The notes under the pieces: generated by a model
What the model saw: the letters and a program-made list of their open reading frames with translations, nothing else
Databases searched by the model: none
Told to the model about the DNA's origin: nothing
Translations under genes and position numbers: made by a program
Assembly (NCBI GenBank): GCA_030142905.1
Contig: JASJOG010000020.1
Span: forward strand, 1,425,501 to 1,489,500
Length of the DNA stretch: 64,000 bases
DNA from: Heliopora coerulea
Lineage: Eukaryota; Cnidaria; Anthozoa; Scleralcyonacea; Helioporidae
Direction: 5' to 3'
In this document: in pieces, positions 10,267 through 22,541 of the stretch
How the letters are laid out: the number at the start of each line of letters is the position of its first letter
Numbering within the stretch: position 1 is the stretch's first letter

Positions 10267-12071
10267 ATTTTGTTATTGTTCTGCGTATTCCACACTCGCC
10301 AAAATAACCCTTTCACGAACTTTCCAACACTTGTTCTTTATTTTTTCTTTATTCTGTTGCTTTTTAGTTCCAATTTGTTGTTGGCGTGGAAGAGCTGTAC
10401 GCGTTATGGTGTTAAGGAAATTTGAAGGGGCTTGATCTGCTCCTGCAAAACCAATTACCAGCCGAAACAGCAGCGGACTTGACATCAAGCTTTCCTGACA
10501 ATGATTATGTATAAGCATTAAGCCATGAGATCAATAATGTATGTATAATCAACTTGAGGCACTTATCACAATCAGTGAGGAAAGATCCCTTAGCGCTCTT
10601 CAAACATCTTACTTTGCCTCAGGTCCCCCTGTCGCTTATATGCTGAACCTTGTCTCCAAGGCGTTTTCCCTCCACGTCGGAAGGTCGGCAAAATGTCTCT
10701 GGCATCGTCTGGTCGGTTTTTAATGTGATTGGCCCATTTCCAAAATTACTTTATCCAGAATATAGTTTGTTCACTGTCGCAAGTAAGGAAGAGTACTCCA
10801 CTATTTAACTCTGGCGGACGCCATTCTATTTTACTCAAGCTATCGCCAGACGATTTTACTCGTCAAGGGAGACCTCCAATTGTGAAAGCGTTAAATCTGG
10901 GTGTTGAGAATTTTCCCTCCTTTACGTGTTGCTGATAATTCGAGGTATTGGCTTTTGCTAACCTTTTGATTACTAACCGGTTTTCTCTAAAATCTGTTTT
11001 TCTTCATTTATATAAAACGTCCATGGTATTCAAAGGGTTAAAGTCAAGAGCCACATTTTAAATTTATCATTGATATTTAAATAAGATAATGGTACATATA
11101 CGTTGAATTGTAGTGGCTGCTAGTTTTTGTGACTTGTGCTTTACATAAGCAAGTTAGCAGAGTGAAATTTGACTTCATTGTTCATTATTCAGCTCAACAA
11201 AAAATGCAATGAGAAACGGACTGAGGCTGCAAAATTATCATACTAAAACAACCAGAAATTCTTGGCGACAGGTGAACGGCTAATTCAAGGGCCTTTCATG
11301 CCCTGGGAACGAGACTGCTATAGGGTCTTTCAGGGCTCCAACTTAACTTTTCTTCGGCCAATAGGATGAATTGCTAGTAAAATGGTGATTTTCACTCGCC
11401 AAACGGCTCTTTCTGCAAGGCAAAAATTTTTCAAGGATTTTTTTTTACCGTGTTTTTTAATCATCGTAAGTATTTACAGTTCAAGTATCTAGAGCAACTA
11501 CGCCAAAACCAGGAAACAAAATGGCGGCTGCGCTTACGATTAAATTGCATTGTGTAAACACTGATATCCAAGCTCTTTAGCGGAGTATCGCTTTATCGTA
11601 GGACAACGACGACGCTATGCCCGTAAACTGTGCAGTTTTTTCAAGTATAAAAATAAGCTATTTGTTGTATAGCTATAAATTTATCACGATGTTTTACAGA
11701 TAACAAAGAGGTTTGCTTCCCCATTTTAGTAGCCATCATGGCTAGTAAGAGGAAGAATTGCACTAGCCAAAACCGAAAATTCACTTGTATTTGGCTAGTT
11801 GACCAACGCCAAGGTCGAGCCTTGGGCCTGTCTGTTCTAGTCCTAGATTGATGAATGCGGTTTTCATCGATCTTGTTATTGTGTTGTTTGTTTCACTCGA
11901 CTCAGTGTGAAACTCAATTAATTTGGTGAACTTTGATATTTAGAGCTGATTTCAAAAATTTGAGATTAGGTTACCGAACAAAGGTTGCCAAGCGGGTGTA
12001 GGGAGATCTTGAAGTCATAGTCAAAAAGACTCTGGTACCTGACGACTTATATTATGCATGCGCTCTCACAC
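10267..12071. other. Intergenic, no gene recognised
   Basis: Short open frames at about 10541-10935 show no domain or splice support. A stretch at about 11331-11823 begins CAGGGCTCCAAC, and its far end read in reverse begins CAAGGCTCGACC. These could be worn inverted ends of an element, but flanking duplications are absent. Confidence 0.35.
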
Positions 12072-12531
12072 TTAACGCCCAGACCAAACGAATGCAACAC
12101 CGCGATTCAACATCGCTCAACATTGTTAAATGCAAAATGTTGAACTCGTTTGGCCACCATGTTGCATCGTGTTGTAGGTTGTATGATGTTGAGCGAAGTT
12201 TGATGTCCATCAAACATTTGATGGAACATCGTTTAGCATTTCTTTTGTTCTCATGTATGAACAACAAGGTTGCACTCGTTTGGCCGCTCACTTCAACATT
12301 GTTGCATTGGCGCACGCGCAGCAAGTCATCTCTCGGGCAAGGGCAACGGGCAGACTGGCCTAAAATTTGGGATCACTATTCGTCCCAGATCTCTAACCTC
12401 CACAATTCAAGTCTGCACGTCACGACATGTTGCATTCGTTTGGCCACGCAGTCCAACACCATCCAACAAAGTTGAATTTAACAATGTTGAATGATGTTGC
12501 ATTTGTTTGGCCAGGGATTAAATTATACAAA
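12072..12531. mobile_element. MITE with TTAA target duplication
   Basis: TTAA at 12072-12075 and at 12528-12531 flank a 452-bp element. Its left end is CGCCCAGACCAAACGAATGC and its right end, reversed, is TCCCTGGCCAAACAAATGC. The shared core CCAAACRAATGCAACA recurs about five times inside, in both orientations, near 12084, 12145, 12272, 12430 and 12499. TTAA duplications are typical of piggyBac and Kolobok elements. No transposase is present. Confidence 0.7.
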
Positions 12532-12844
12532 AGTTTCTAAGGACTACAAGTATCCCGGTATCATTTTAAATCCAGTTGCAGACGTGATTTTTATTCCTCC
12601 ACTCGCACTTCGCCGCAATGTTTAACCACAGTATCGCCATTTTGACCAATCATTCTCAGTCAGTTCTTATACGTAACTAACGTTAGAGTTGCCAGGTAAC
12701 TCAGCACGCTTTAGTAACGTTCAAATAAATGATACTGTCATTGCCAATTCAGGTGTAACCAGCAGTGCGAGAAGAAACGAACTGTGTGTTCGACTGACCT
12801 TAACCATAGAGAGGATTTATGCCACTGTCAGGCAATAATTTCTG

Positions 12845-15800
12845 ATGGCTGGAAAGGCATTCAAAGTAACTGTGCCAAAATCCTACAACAATGTGACCGA
12901 AGCTAAACTGGTCCAAAGAGGAAAGGAAGTATGGGTTCAGCTCCCGGCAAATTTAGTTCAAGACCGTCGAATGAGCAGAAAGTCGGTGTATATGCAAGAT
13001 TACAATACGAGCACACGCGTTCCTCATAGTTACAGGAACGTAAAGGCTAAAGTAGTCACAAGACATGGAAATAACCTTCATTCGCGCGAGGTGAGAATGT
13101 CATTGACGCTAAAGGGTTAAGTTTACTAATATTAAACTCATTAGCCATTGTTTCCCGGCTGTCAGTCTCTCCGAAAAACAATATTGACAAATCTAGCGTT
13201 AAATTAGTTCATTGTCTTCTGCCGCAAATGTGGTTGACTTGGTTACCTACTGACGTTACACTAATGAACATGTCTGTCTTGTTATACCTCCAAGGACTTC
13301 TTGGATGTCCGAGGTCCCTCCATGCCACGCCGCGGAATTACAGACAGAGATCTCACAACAGATTTTGATACAAGTCTAAGCAGCTCAGGAAGAAAGAGAA
13401 TTGGCAGATCATTCAGCAGTCCCTTTGAAGGTAAGTGAATTTTGTCAACTTGTCACATTACTTATTGGTATAGCTACTACTTGGTAATTTAAGAGTAATA
13501 TATTTTTGATGTCGGACAAACACCACGCAAATCGCGGTATTGGAAAGTTTTTGTGTTCGTGTTAACAATATATGATAATGTTCGTCATGCGTCAATATTT
13601 GAGAGTTCAAAATAAAAATAGAAAGTAGGGTGATAAGGTTCTTGGTGATCAAAATGTTTGCTCACTGTTTAACCGAGTTACCTCAGAATTCATTTGGGGG
13701 CTACTTGGGAAGACTTAGATGTGTTAAAAACAAATTGCTTCCAAAGAGCTAGTTGCCCGTTAATGAAAACTCTTGTTCTCATATAACTGCTACCTAGCAA
13801 CAACATTCCAAATTTGCGATCTTGGTTACGAACATTCACACCTGTCGTTACATTAATCAGTGCGAAGACGAGAACATTGTCTAATATCTTGACACGTTAA
13901 GTACCTACTTATCACAAAACCGTACCTTACTATTCAATAAACATTGATCATTTAGTTAAAACTGTCATTTAATTGCTTCCCACAAGACCTTTACAAGCCT
14001 CGTTAGGGTCATCTTACGAGAAAAAGTATTCCGCGACTAATTTTCAAACGACTTCGGTGTGAAAAAGTATAATGGCTGAGCTTCGTTTCATTCACACGAA
14101 ACCGTCAGAATTTCTGAAAGGTTCCGTATAACATTAACTAGTTTCAAAATTTTTAAAAGCAAGCGGAGTATGCAATACGGAAAGCTGGTTTTTTGGGGGT
14201 TTTTTTCTGGATCCGAGGGGAAAGATTTGGATACCATACCGAAGTCGAAAAATAACAGTTCTGCTATTGGCACGACACCTTCAGGCGTACCGTTTTCATA
14301 TCGCACGGTCTACAAAGAATTCGTTTAAAACCCCTCCGGGTGAAGGACGTCTTCACATGATTTCGATTCGGTACCACGAGAACGCAACGGTTTTGTACGA
14401 CTTCTAGAGCTGTTTTCGACTAGCTCTGTCGTTGTGCGAGTGTGGTCTAAAATAAGTTACGAACACCTGTAAAAATGACCCACAGACGACTGTGTTTGCG
14501 ACCACAATAAGCCAATGCTAATTTGTTTGGCCACGGCTTATTTCTCCTGCCCTATTAACTCTTTGGAGGTTTGCAGGGCAATAAAAATAAGACACGAGTT
14601 GTTGCATACATCATGTAAATTTTTAGACAGCCATGTTTTTCATCTCGTTGCATGACCCGGAACTTCACAGTCAAAAACATCATTGGAGTCGGTTAAGTCT
14701 GCAGTCAAAGAGGGACGAAATTTGGTCCCCTTTCGAAAACTTTGAAATTTGTCTAAAATTTATAATGCATACCACAAACCTTACTGTGTAGAACAAATGT
14801 CAGTTGGTAACAAAGAACAAAAGATGGTACATGTTAGTGATAGTAGATCGTCCAGGTTACTATATTCTTGAGAAGGACTGTTGGTGACTGACGTTTCGAC
14901 GGCCTCAGCGGTGGTCATCTTCAGAGTCAGAAGGATGACCCTTGACTCTGAAGATGACCGCCGCTGAGGCCGTCGAAACGTCAGTGACCAACAGTCCTTC
15001 TCAAGACTATAGTAACCTGGACGATCTACTATCACTAACTTGTACCGATTCTCCCGGGTTGACGAGTTTAAAATCGTTCAGAAGCTTAATTATCCTGTTA
15101 AAAGCGGGATCTTTATATGTCGGAAAGCTTCTGCGTTGACTGCCGTAACGCCGTGGCCAACAATCTCCTTGCTTTTTGTCGATGTTTCTTGAATAAACGA
15201 ATCAATGAATGAAGAACTAGAGTTCAAGATAAGACGGTTACGACCAAAATTCATACAACAGACATACGAGCAAGCAGTGAAAACGGTCAAATAATTAAAT
15301 TAATGTCTAAAACGTGCGCTACGGAACAAATATACGAGAGCAGATTGTCTCAATTTGGTATCTTCCACAGGAATGACCTCGAGATCACGCTACGAAAACA
15401 TGAAGTCAAAACGCAATGAACCGGTAAGTGTTGAAATTACAAATAATAAACTACAATACAACACAACACGCCACGCCACGCAAAGCAACGCAACGCAATG
15501 CAACGCAACGCAACGCAATGCAACGCAATGCAATACACTACACCACACCACACCACACTACAATACACTACACTACACTACACTACACTACACTACAATA
15601 CAATACAATACAATACAATACACTTCAATACACTACACTGCACTACAATACACTACAATACAATGCAATGCAATACAACACAATACAATACAACACAATA
15701 CCATACCATACAATACAATACAACAGAATCGTGTAATAATCGTGCAGAGTACACAAGTATCGTGTAACAAAAAATTACTGAAAAAATATACTAATCTTTG

Positions 15801-18407
15801 TCTCTGGGTAACTTAAATTGAGAAATTTGTCTTTAGATTTGGAGGATTAGACTTTATACTAATAAATGATCAAAGGCTCCTGTGAGCTACCTCATGGATG
15901 AATATGCACTAGAGAAGGGGAGACTATGAAGTTGTAAGGACAAATATTGTTACTGAGAGCAGAAAAAGTTGGACAAAATATGCTGCAGTTTTGCAACTCA
16001 AATTGGTGCAATCAAACTACACCAGAATAGTTTTATCAGCTCTCGGTACATCTGATACTAATGCAGTAGGGACAGTTTACTTTCGGGAAAGTTCGCTCAT
16101 GCTGTTTTACTTCTTCAATCTATTTGGAAGACTCGATTAAAACAGGCTTTAGTAAAACAACCAGACCACCGCGATTCCTCGACATAGGAGGCCGGTTGAA
16201 GACCTTACGCCTTATCCAACTTATTTTTCTAGCATATGGTCCAGTTCGTGAATGAATAAATAAATCCAAGCAGCAATAATTTGGCAGTAAAAAACAAAAC
16301 CTAGGCTCGATGTTGGCTCGATTTGGTGCAGCCCACAATTTTATAGTCAGCAGACGAACAATTAAGTTAACAGCCCATCGACCAACCGAGTGAATTGAAC
16401 CCATTGATTGAATCTTACCGCTATACCTTATGAATTACGTCATCCATGAGGTAAAAATGGTAGCAACATAACGTTTCCAAGGTTTACTTATTGGTTATAA
16501 CCATGCAGTGTCAACTAGTTTCACTTAGTTTAAGCACCAAAACTCTGTGGTGTTTTTGTTCCTAAAAAAAATCATCTCTTTTCGTGTTTTTTTCGCTAAA
16601 AATAGATCACCGCACTTCTTCCTGTGATGGGAAATGCTAAAAGTCCAGAGTTGGGTCTGGATCACCATTACGCGTCTCCTTCCGTTAAAACGAGGAATTT
16701 GCTGATGGAGAAATCGTACAACGACAAAGCAAGAGAAACCTTGCCAGGATTGGGGAAATGGCTGGACAGTGGTGACATGACCGGTATATTGCTTTTTCCA
16801 TGGTCGAACATTTAATCATAAGCTGTATTTGTGAGACAAATCTAGAAGTTTTACGTTTTTATTCTCATTTTATTCAAATATTTAATTTCACCTTATTAAT
16901 TTTCCACAACCGAGAAAAAATGCGATTCAAAAAAGAAACAAAAATATGAGATACTGATAACATACAAGTATGAATGATCACGTGTGCATTGCATTATTGC
17001 AGGAACACCAAATTCAATTTTTTTATTTAACTTTAAAAATAAAATAAAACAGAAATAAAATGAAATGAAATGAAAATGAATTTTATTTTCATTTATTTTT
17101 GTTTTAATTTAATTTATTTTAAAAATGAAATATAAAAAATTAAAACAAAAAGAAATTTTATTTTAATCTCTTTTTATTTTAGCTTAATTTATTTTTGAAA
17201 GAAAAGAAAATAAAAATTAAATAAAAATGAATTTTGATTTCTTTCACACACAAACACGCACTTGGTAGGATCATAACCCAGTAAACTGATGACCTTTAGA
17301 TTTCTAGTACAGATCTCGAAGTAAAGAGTAAACGGTCGTCGTTCGTTGACTGAGTTAGCACCTAGGTCACCGATACACGTAAATCTTCCTGTACTTTTTA
17401 GATATGCTGATATCGAATCATTCCCAAACAATCAATGGGGACGATTTTCTGGAGAATCCTCTGAAGAGACCTGATCTGATAGACTACGATCAGAAGCTAT
17501 CTGTGACCATTCGTACGCCACAGCGGTTACACAGCTCCCACGGCAGCTCGAGGTCGGTATTAGGAAGGCGGGTGGAGGAAGGTCATACCATCTTGGATAA
17601 TGCAGATCGCGCCATCACGTTGGATCCACCAACCATTGACAATTCTGCGAAACGCCATGAGTTGGAGATCCTTACGAAGTAAGTAAATCGTAACAATTTT
17701 TTTACTGGAAATACGTTTATGACCAAAAATTTTGCCCACGATACTATAATACAATGATTACTTTGGTATCTTTTGTTTCAGGGAAAGTCATTCAGTCTCC
17801 TAATTCTCTTATTGGCAAACAAGTCCCGTCTCAAATTCTTCCACTGCATGTTGATGAGGGAAGCTCTGACTAAATTTGCCCGTTTAGGGGCAAAATTTCC
17901 CAAATGTTGACATTGCTCCAGAACGGATTGAAGACCCTTCGCGAGAAAAGGTCACAATCACTGACCAAGTGCCGCCAATTAAGTTGGGCTGGGAATTATG
18001 TAAATTCCATTTAATTCCTTTTTTTCCGCTTGCTGTGTAATGTTCTTGAATTACACTTGGTCTCACGTGTTCTTGCTTACGTTTTGTTCTTTAGTCGTTT
18101 GGTCTGTACAAAAATTTTTGTGAAATACTTTTCTCAGAGTGACATCGCCACCCACTACTATGTAATCACCTCGTTACTTTCTTATCTTAACAGGGTAAAT
18201 CCTGAGACTCAACTGGGTGCAACCGCCCTGGATCACCTGTATCAACCCTCAGGCTACAACACCAGATCTGGTTATACAATAGTGGGAAATAATTGCGAAC
18301 ATGGGAACTCTGTGTTCTTAAACTCAGGCGCATTTAACAGAGGTTCATTCAACATTGCTCCTGACTGGGCTTCAGAGAGAAAGAAGTCAATTGTAGTACG
18401 AAATTAG
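12845..18407 (+). CDS. Uncharacterised six-exon protein, 367 residues
   Basis: Exons 12845-13090, 13295-13430, 15371-15423, 16606-16783, 17402-17678 and 18194-18407 join in one frame (phases 0, 1, 0, 1, 2) with GT-AG introns and a TAG stop. Total coding length is 1104 bases. ATG at 12845 is chosen because an in-frame TAA lies 9 bases upstream. Donors GTGAGA, GTAAGT, GTAAGT and GTAAGT are strong; GTATAT after 16783 is weaker. The protein begins MAGKAFKVTVPKSYNNV and ends ERKKSIVVRN. It is rich in Ser, Arg, Asn and Lys, with no signal peptide, membrane segment or family motif I can name, and looks largely disordered. Frame agreement over five introns is the main evidence that it is real. Function unknown. 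Introns hold a Penelope-like foldback, a pentanucleotide array, an AT-rich tract and a decayed exon. Confidence 0.75.
14826..15046. mobile_element. Penelope-like foldback in intron 2
   Basis: Arms of about 103 bp (14826-14928 and 14944-15046) are near-perfect inverted copies around a 15-bp spacer. The right arm carries CTGAAGA at 14948, an imperfect hairpin (GACCGCC/GGCCGTC) and GAAAC at 14975. The left arm carries the same on the minus strand. This signature matches terminal regions of Penelope-like elements. Confidence 0.6.
15455..15725 (+). repeat. Pentanucleotide microsatellite with drifting unit
   Basis: About 54 units of five bases change along the tract: CAACG/CAATG first, then CACTA/CACCA, then CAATA/CAACA. 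It starts about 30 bp after the donor of exon 3 of the 367-residue gene, within intron 3. The five-base period keeps all three frames open on the plus strand without coding meaning. Confidence 0.9.
17030..17215. repeat. AT-rich low-complexity tract
   Basis: Runs of AAATAAAA and AAATGAAA face TTTATTTT and TTTCATTT, so parts can pair with each other. The tract ends about 190 bp before the acceptor of exon 5 of the 367-residue gene. Confidence 0.75.
17783..18000 (+). pseudogene. Decayed exon in the last intron of the 367-residue gene
   Basis: After a good acceptor (TTTTGTTTCAG), one frame reads KVIQSPNSLIGKQVPSQ and on to VDEGSSD before TAA. A second frame, shifted, continues NVDIAPERIEDPSREK and then VTITDQVPPIKLGWEL. 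Both look coding in composition, but neither is in phase with the exon before and stops interrupt. Exons 5 and 6 join in phase without it. It is best read as a former or alternative exon broken by indels. Confidence 0.45.
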
Positions 18408-19333
18408 ATGGTGAATTCTGCAATCGAGGACAAACCTTGGATTTAAGAGATAAGTGCTATTTGTAGTGTGCACTCAGGCGATGTTGCGCAGTCTTCAGAC
18501 ATACAATGCACTAGTAGGAGTTAAACCTAACGTGGCTCCATGTTTGGCTGGCTGCAGTAGGCCCGCAGTTTGCTTAAATTTCCGGGTCGAGGTCGAAAAA
18601 AAAAACAGTACTTGTGTTTTCTCAGTAATTTTCCGGTCCATACAATCCCTTTCACGGCAAACGTTTCGAATTACATTTCAAAAGAAGAAGAGTTAACCCT
18701 TTAACCGTCACTGTTGCCATTTAACAACTTATACATCATGTTACTGTGGCTAGCACCAGACGATTTACTAATCAAGAGGCCTCCTGTTAGAAACCTTTTT
18801 GCATGGTAAAGGGTTAAAAAAATGTCACTTCGATCATATCTTAGTCGACTTTCTTCGTCTAGTTAAGTAGAATTAACAAGGATAAACCTCATGTATAGCT
18901 TATAAAGTTTTCGAGCTGCATATTTCAAAGTAAAAATAAAACATTATTCAAGGGGAACTGCTATTGTAAAATAAATTGCATTTATTTAAAAGGCTGTCAT
19001 ATTTGAAAACTTCGTATGTTTTGTGGTATTCACTGCTTCTTTTTCGCTCCTTACTTGCACTCATTGACGCCAAGCTTGAATAGAAACTCACTGGATGTGA
19101 ACTTTGAGCCATAGAATAATTTCTAGAGTTACGGTGTCTGTAAATACTACATTTAAGAAGTTTCGATTTGAAAATTATCAAACTTACCTGTTTCTACGAC
19201 AATTTCCCTTGTGAGTCTAACATAACACACACACGCAAACATACATTCACGTTTTTACCATAGTACGTCCTTAATATATTCTAGAGCAACGAGGAAAGTG
19301 ACGTTGCAATATTTAATAAACGAGCAGCACTTT
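18408..19333. other. 3' flank of the 367-residue gene
   Basis: No other gene is seen. AATAAA at about 18935, roughly 530 bp after the stop, is a possible polyadenylation signal. An AACCCTTTAACCG segment at about 18695 and GGGTTAA at about 18810 flank a short low-similarity stretch of unknown nature. Confidence 0.35.
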
Positions 19334-19479
19334 TTAAACCCGGAAAGACACTTTCTGCGAATTTACTGAACTACTTCGCACCGAATTCGTGGTAACTGAG
19401 GAACCAGGCGGGAATCTTAAGCGAAGTATACAGAGCAGCGCCCAGCATATTGTACGGAATAGAGGTATGACAAATTCCT

Positions 19480-19770
19480 GGCGTAACTTTTCAGAATAGT
19501 TTATCAAGGAACAGACTAACGTTTCGTTGCAGCACGCAACATCATCAGAGTGAGACAATAGGTAGGATTGCATCAATTATATGGTGGACAAACTGGGATT
19601 ATATTACAATCAGAGAGACTTAAATTAAAGTGGCAACAAGGTAAAGAAGGGAGGACCTACGACACATTGCGAAAATAAAGAGATCAATAAAATGAAATAA
19701 GATGAAATAGAAGTATGTCAGTTAGAACAGGGATAGAGGAATAGAACTAAGATTTGTGTTTAATGAAGGG
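19480..19770 (-). mobile_element. Penelope-like 3' region fragment
   Basis: On the minus strand, CTGATGA (19548-19542) is followed by T, a perfect 5-bp hairpin (GTTGC, loop GTGCT, GCAAC) and GAAACGTT (from 19525). This is the same layout as in the foldbacks at 8.1-8.9 and 14.8-15.0 kb. No coding part is recognisable. Limits are approximate. Confidence 0.5.
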
Positions 19771-19842
19771 TTAAGTTGGCGAATATATAAAATCTAATAT
19801 ATAGGAAAGCCTATATATTGCCAACTTAACCCTTCATTACTT
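19763..19842. repeat. Short inverted repeat
   Basis: AATGAAGGGTTAAGTTGGCG and its mirror CCAACTTAACCCTTCATT enclose an AT-rich loop. This may be the junction of two facing ends of the neighbouring Penelope-like fragment. Confidence 0.6.
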
Positions 19843-22488
19843 CACTTTACCTTGAATGATATCTATAACTTCTGTGTCATGTTGGGAGTGCCATTAGTTT
19901 TCACGTTTGTTGCACGCAGAAAATAATATACAGAGGAGCCACTTGTGTCTGCGCCATAACAGCCCTACATAGAGAATATTACCATCTGAACAGTATTTTG
20001 GAAATATTTTAAGAAAAAGCACTTAACCAATCACAACTAAACTAGTCTTACATTGTATAAATAAATCATCATTTGAATCATCAATAAATTATAACTGTGC
20101 CTGTGCATTGATGAATGATTGCACAACAGTAATCCAAGCCTAGCCCTTCGGAAGCGTAAAGGTATGTCTTGTGTCAATAAAACATATTAGTTCATCATAT
20201 ATTGGCCCTTGACAGTTAGCATTCAGAAGTACATATATGAGCACATATCTACTACCGGTATCTATAAATTTATACCTTCGGTCATTGCCTGATCATCTCT
20301 CTCAATACCGTAGCCTGATAGATCTGAGACATCACAAGCAACTCCAAAATTAACCAAATAATCAGTCATACTATGTAACTGTAATTCATGGAAACATGCG
20401 TAAGATATTGAGGAATCATACACAGAGGCATTCTTGGAAAAAAAACGAAAAAGAAGAAAGCGAAGGCGCTTTATCATCAAATGGTGTCAAGCGATTAAAA
20501 CTACCGACTGGGGACGAGGTTGGACTACGGATTGTTTCTGAAAGGAAAGCGGATTCCTACTGCTTTAAAGAAAACTGAAAATTCAAGTTTTATGCAAAAT
20601 ACGGACAAGATTTCCCAGCCAGTAATTTAAAACGAAATACCGATATTTTGATTCGATGAGTACTGCATGAAAACTTTGAATTACGCAAACTGCTCATCAT
20701 TACCATTGTCGTCGAGATTTAAATCGGCGATGAGTCAAATCAGCTGAGTCAGAGATTGGAAAGAACCCATGACTTATAGACATACTGTGCATGGAAATCT
20801 GCTGGTTTGAATGGACATGTGGACAACTTCGTTCTTGAACAAAAACAACGAAGATGTTTACGAGCGAAATCGTATACGTGAAAATAAAAGTCTAAATCAG
20901 TATAAACCTTCTGTTATTCAATTAAAACATACGGATTTAAATTATCATATCTAAATCATAGTTTCGCTTGATTAAAATTTGAATGCTTGACAAAACTCCT
21001 TCAAGACGATCTATCAGAGCAATTTCTATTACGATCAAGACATCTTTCTACGGAGGCTAAAACTCCACGTTCTTTTTAAACAATTTTGAATTCAACATAG
21101 AAAACTTGATTACAGACAAGTGGGCAATAATGAATTACTTGTAATGTTTGTCGGTATGCTTACAAAATTGTGCATGCTGATTGGTTGCTAAACTGTCCGA
21201 CATTTTACGACATTGCACCGACCGCTTCCATCACTCCCGTACACTTTTTATTCCGGACCGGTAAGTTTAGGCGGGAAAATCTTCAAGCTGATTTCAATGA
21301 AGTTTAAAAAGAATTAATCATGTGGTGGAACACTATTACTGCTTTAGTTCAAAGCTAATTGTCTAAAAGTACGGCCGATAAATGTTTAACTGGTGGAAAC
21401 AAGGAGCAAGACGAACGAGAAACGAGGTACGGTAAACAACAACATCCTACGACGAAAACCCAGTTTAAAATGGGTAAGAAAACTAACCGAAAGCCATATA
21501 GTAAATTCCTTATGAAGCTCGTTTTTTCGTTTTATACTCGAAAGTATTTGCCTTCTGTTTATTCGACAGACCTAGCGCCTTCGTCGCTCGTTCTGTTCGA
21601 AAACCTCAGGTAAATACTTTCCCGTATGGATCTCGCTGTCTGTTAGTAAGTATTTAATATCTCTTTAGTCTTTGAAAGAATATAATAAAATGGTGAAGAC
21701 AGTCCAGTGCCTACAGAACCTCAAGTGGCAATTGGCGGAAAGACGTGTGTTCTTTGTTTTGAAGGAACCCTTGAACGAGTTTTCTGATTTTGGTGTCAGG
21801 GGAAAGTTATCTATATTGATAATTCACAAACGTTTCGCACTGCATGAACGTTTTTTAGTTTGGTTTGATACGCTGGTGTGAAACACTTCATGTTGTGGTT
21901 CTAAAAGATTCATAACGGGATGAACTCGAGAAGGGATAAAGTAAAGTTAATTATTCACCGAAGAGGAGGCATGGTGGAGGTGAATAAGTGCTTTTAATTC
22001 GTATTTAGGCGCGATTAATATGCTTTTTATCATTGGATAACAACGAGGCCAATGAGGACTTCACAGTAGCCGAATTATTGTGTTGGCCAATCGTTTTACT
22101 GTTTTAGTTCTCTTGAGAGTTCAACCTGTTTCACCACGGCGAGTACATGGTTTAGAAAGAGAGAAGGCAAGGTGTCAGTTCAAGATGGCTATGTAAAAAC
22201 AGATTAATGTTTGGGAGTTTTAGCCCCTGAACGTTCACTGACAAGTTCAAAATAGTTTAAAAACGAAGGATTTGGAGGTAAAGGACCTATTGTCCTTCGC
22301 TCACTTCGCAGTGGGCAAAGAAGCACAATTATCCAGCCGATAACAAGCGCGTTCGCCACTGTGCACGTGCTTGATGTAGTGCACAGCTTTGGTGAAATGA
22401 GTAACTGAACAGTAACATTTTTCGTTCTGTTCCAGGTTTCGTTTTGTGCATACTCTTGTACCTTGTAGAATTTCTTTGATCCCCATCT
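19843..22488. other. Intergenic, no gene recognised
   Basis: Short open frames at 20396-20578, 21359-21613 and 21672-21881 have no domain I recognise. The frame at 21359-21613 ends near a GT that could be a donor, but no partner exon was found. Nothing else stands out. Confidence 0.35.
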
Positions 22489-22541
22489 ACAAAGTAAGTA
22501 AGTAAGTAAATAAGTAAGTAAATAAGTAAGTAAGTAAGTAA
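22489..22541 (+). repeat. (GTAA)n microsatellite
   Basis: About 13 units of GTAA with two GTAAATAA interruptions. The tract repeatedly contains the splice-donor-like word GTAAGT, but no exon is seen beside it. Confidence 0.9.

Noticed and set aside
10541..10935. Small plus-strand genes
   Set aside because: No conserved motif, start context or splice partner.
14510..14535. Second copy of the TTAA MITE
   Set aside because: Only ATTTGTTTGGCCA matches; no inverted end or TTAA pair was found, so it may be chance.
15355..15816. Proteins of 89-153 residues over the pentanucleotide array
   Set aside because: All three frames are open because of the simple repeat; only the 53-bp exon at 15371-15423 is used.
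21359..21881. Exons of another gene
   Set aside because: Two basic open frames lack domain, phase and splice consistency.
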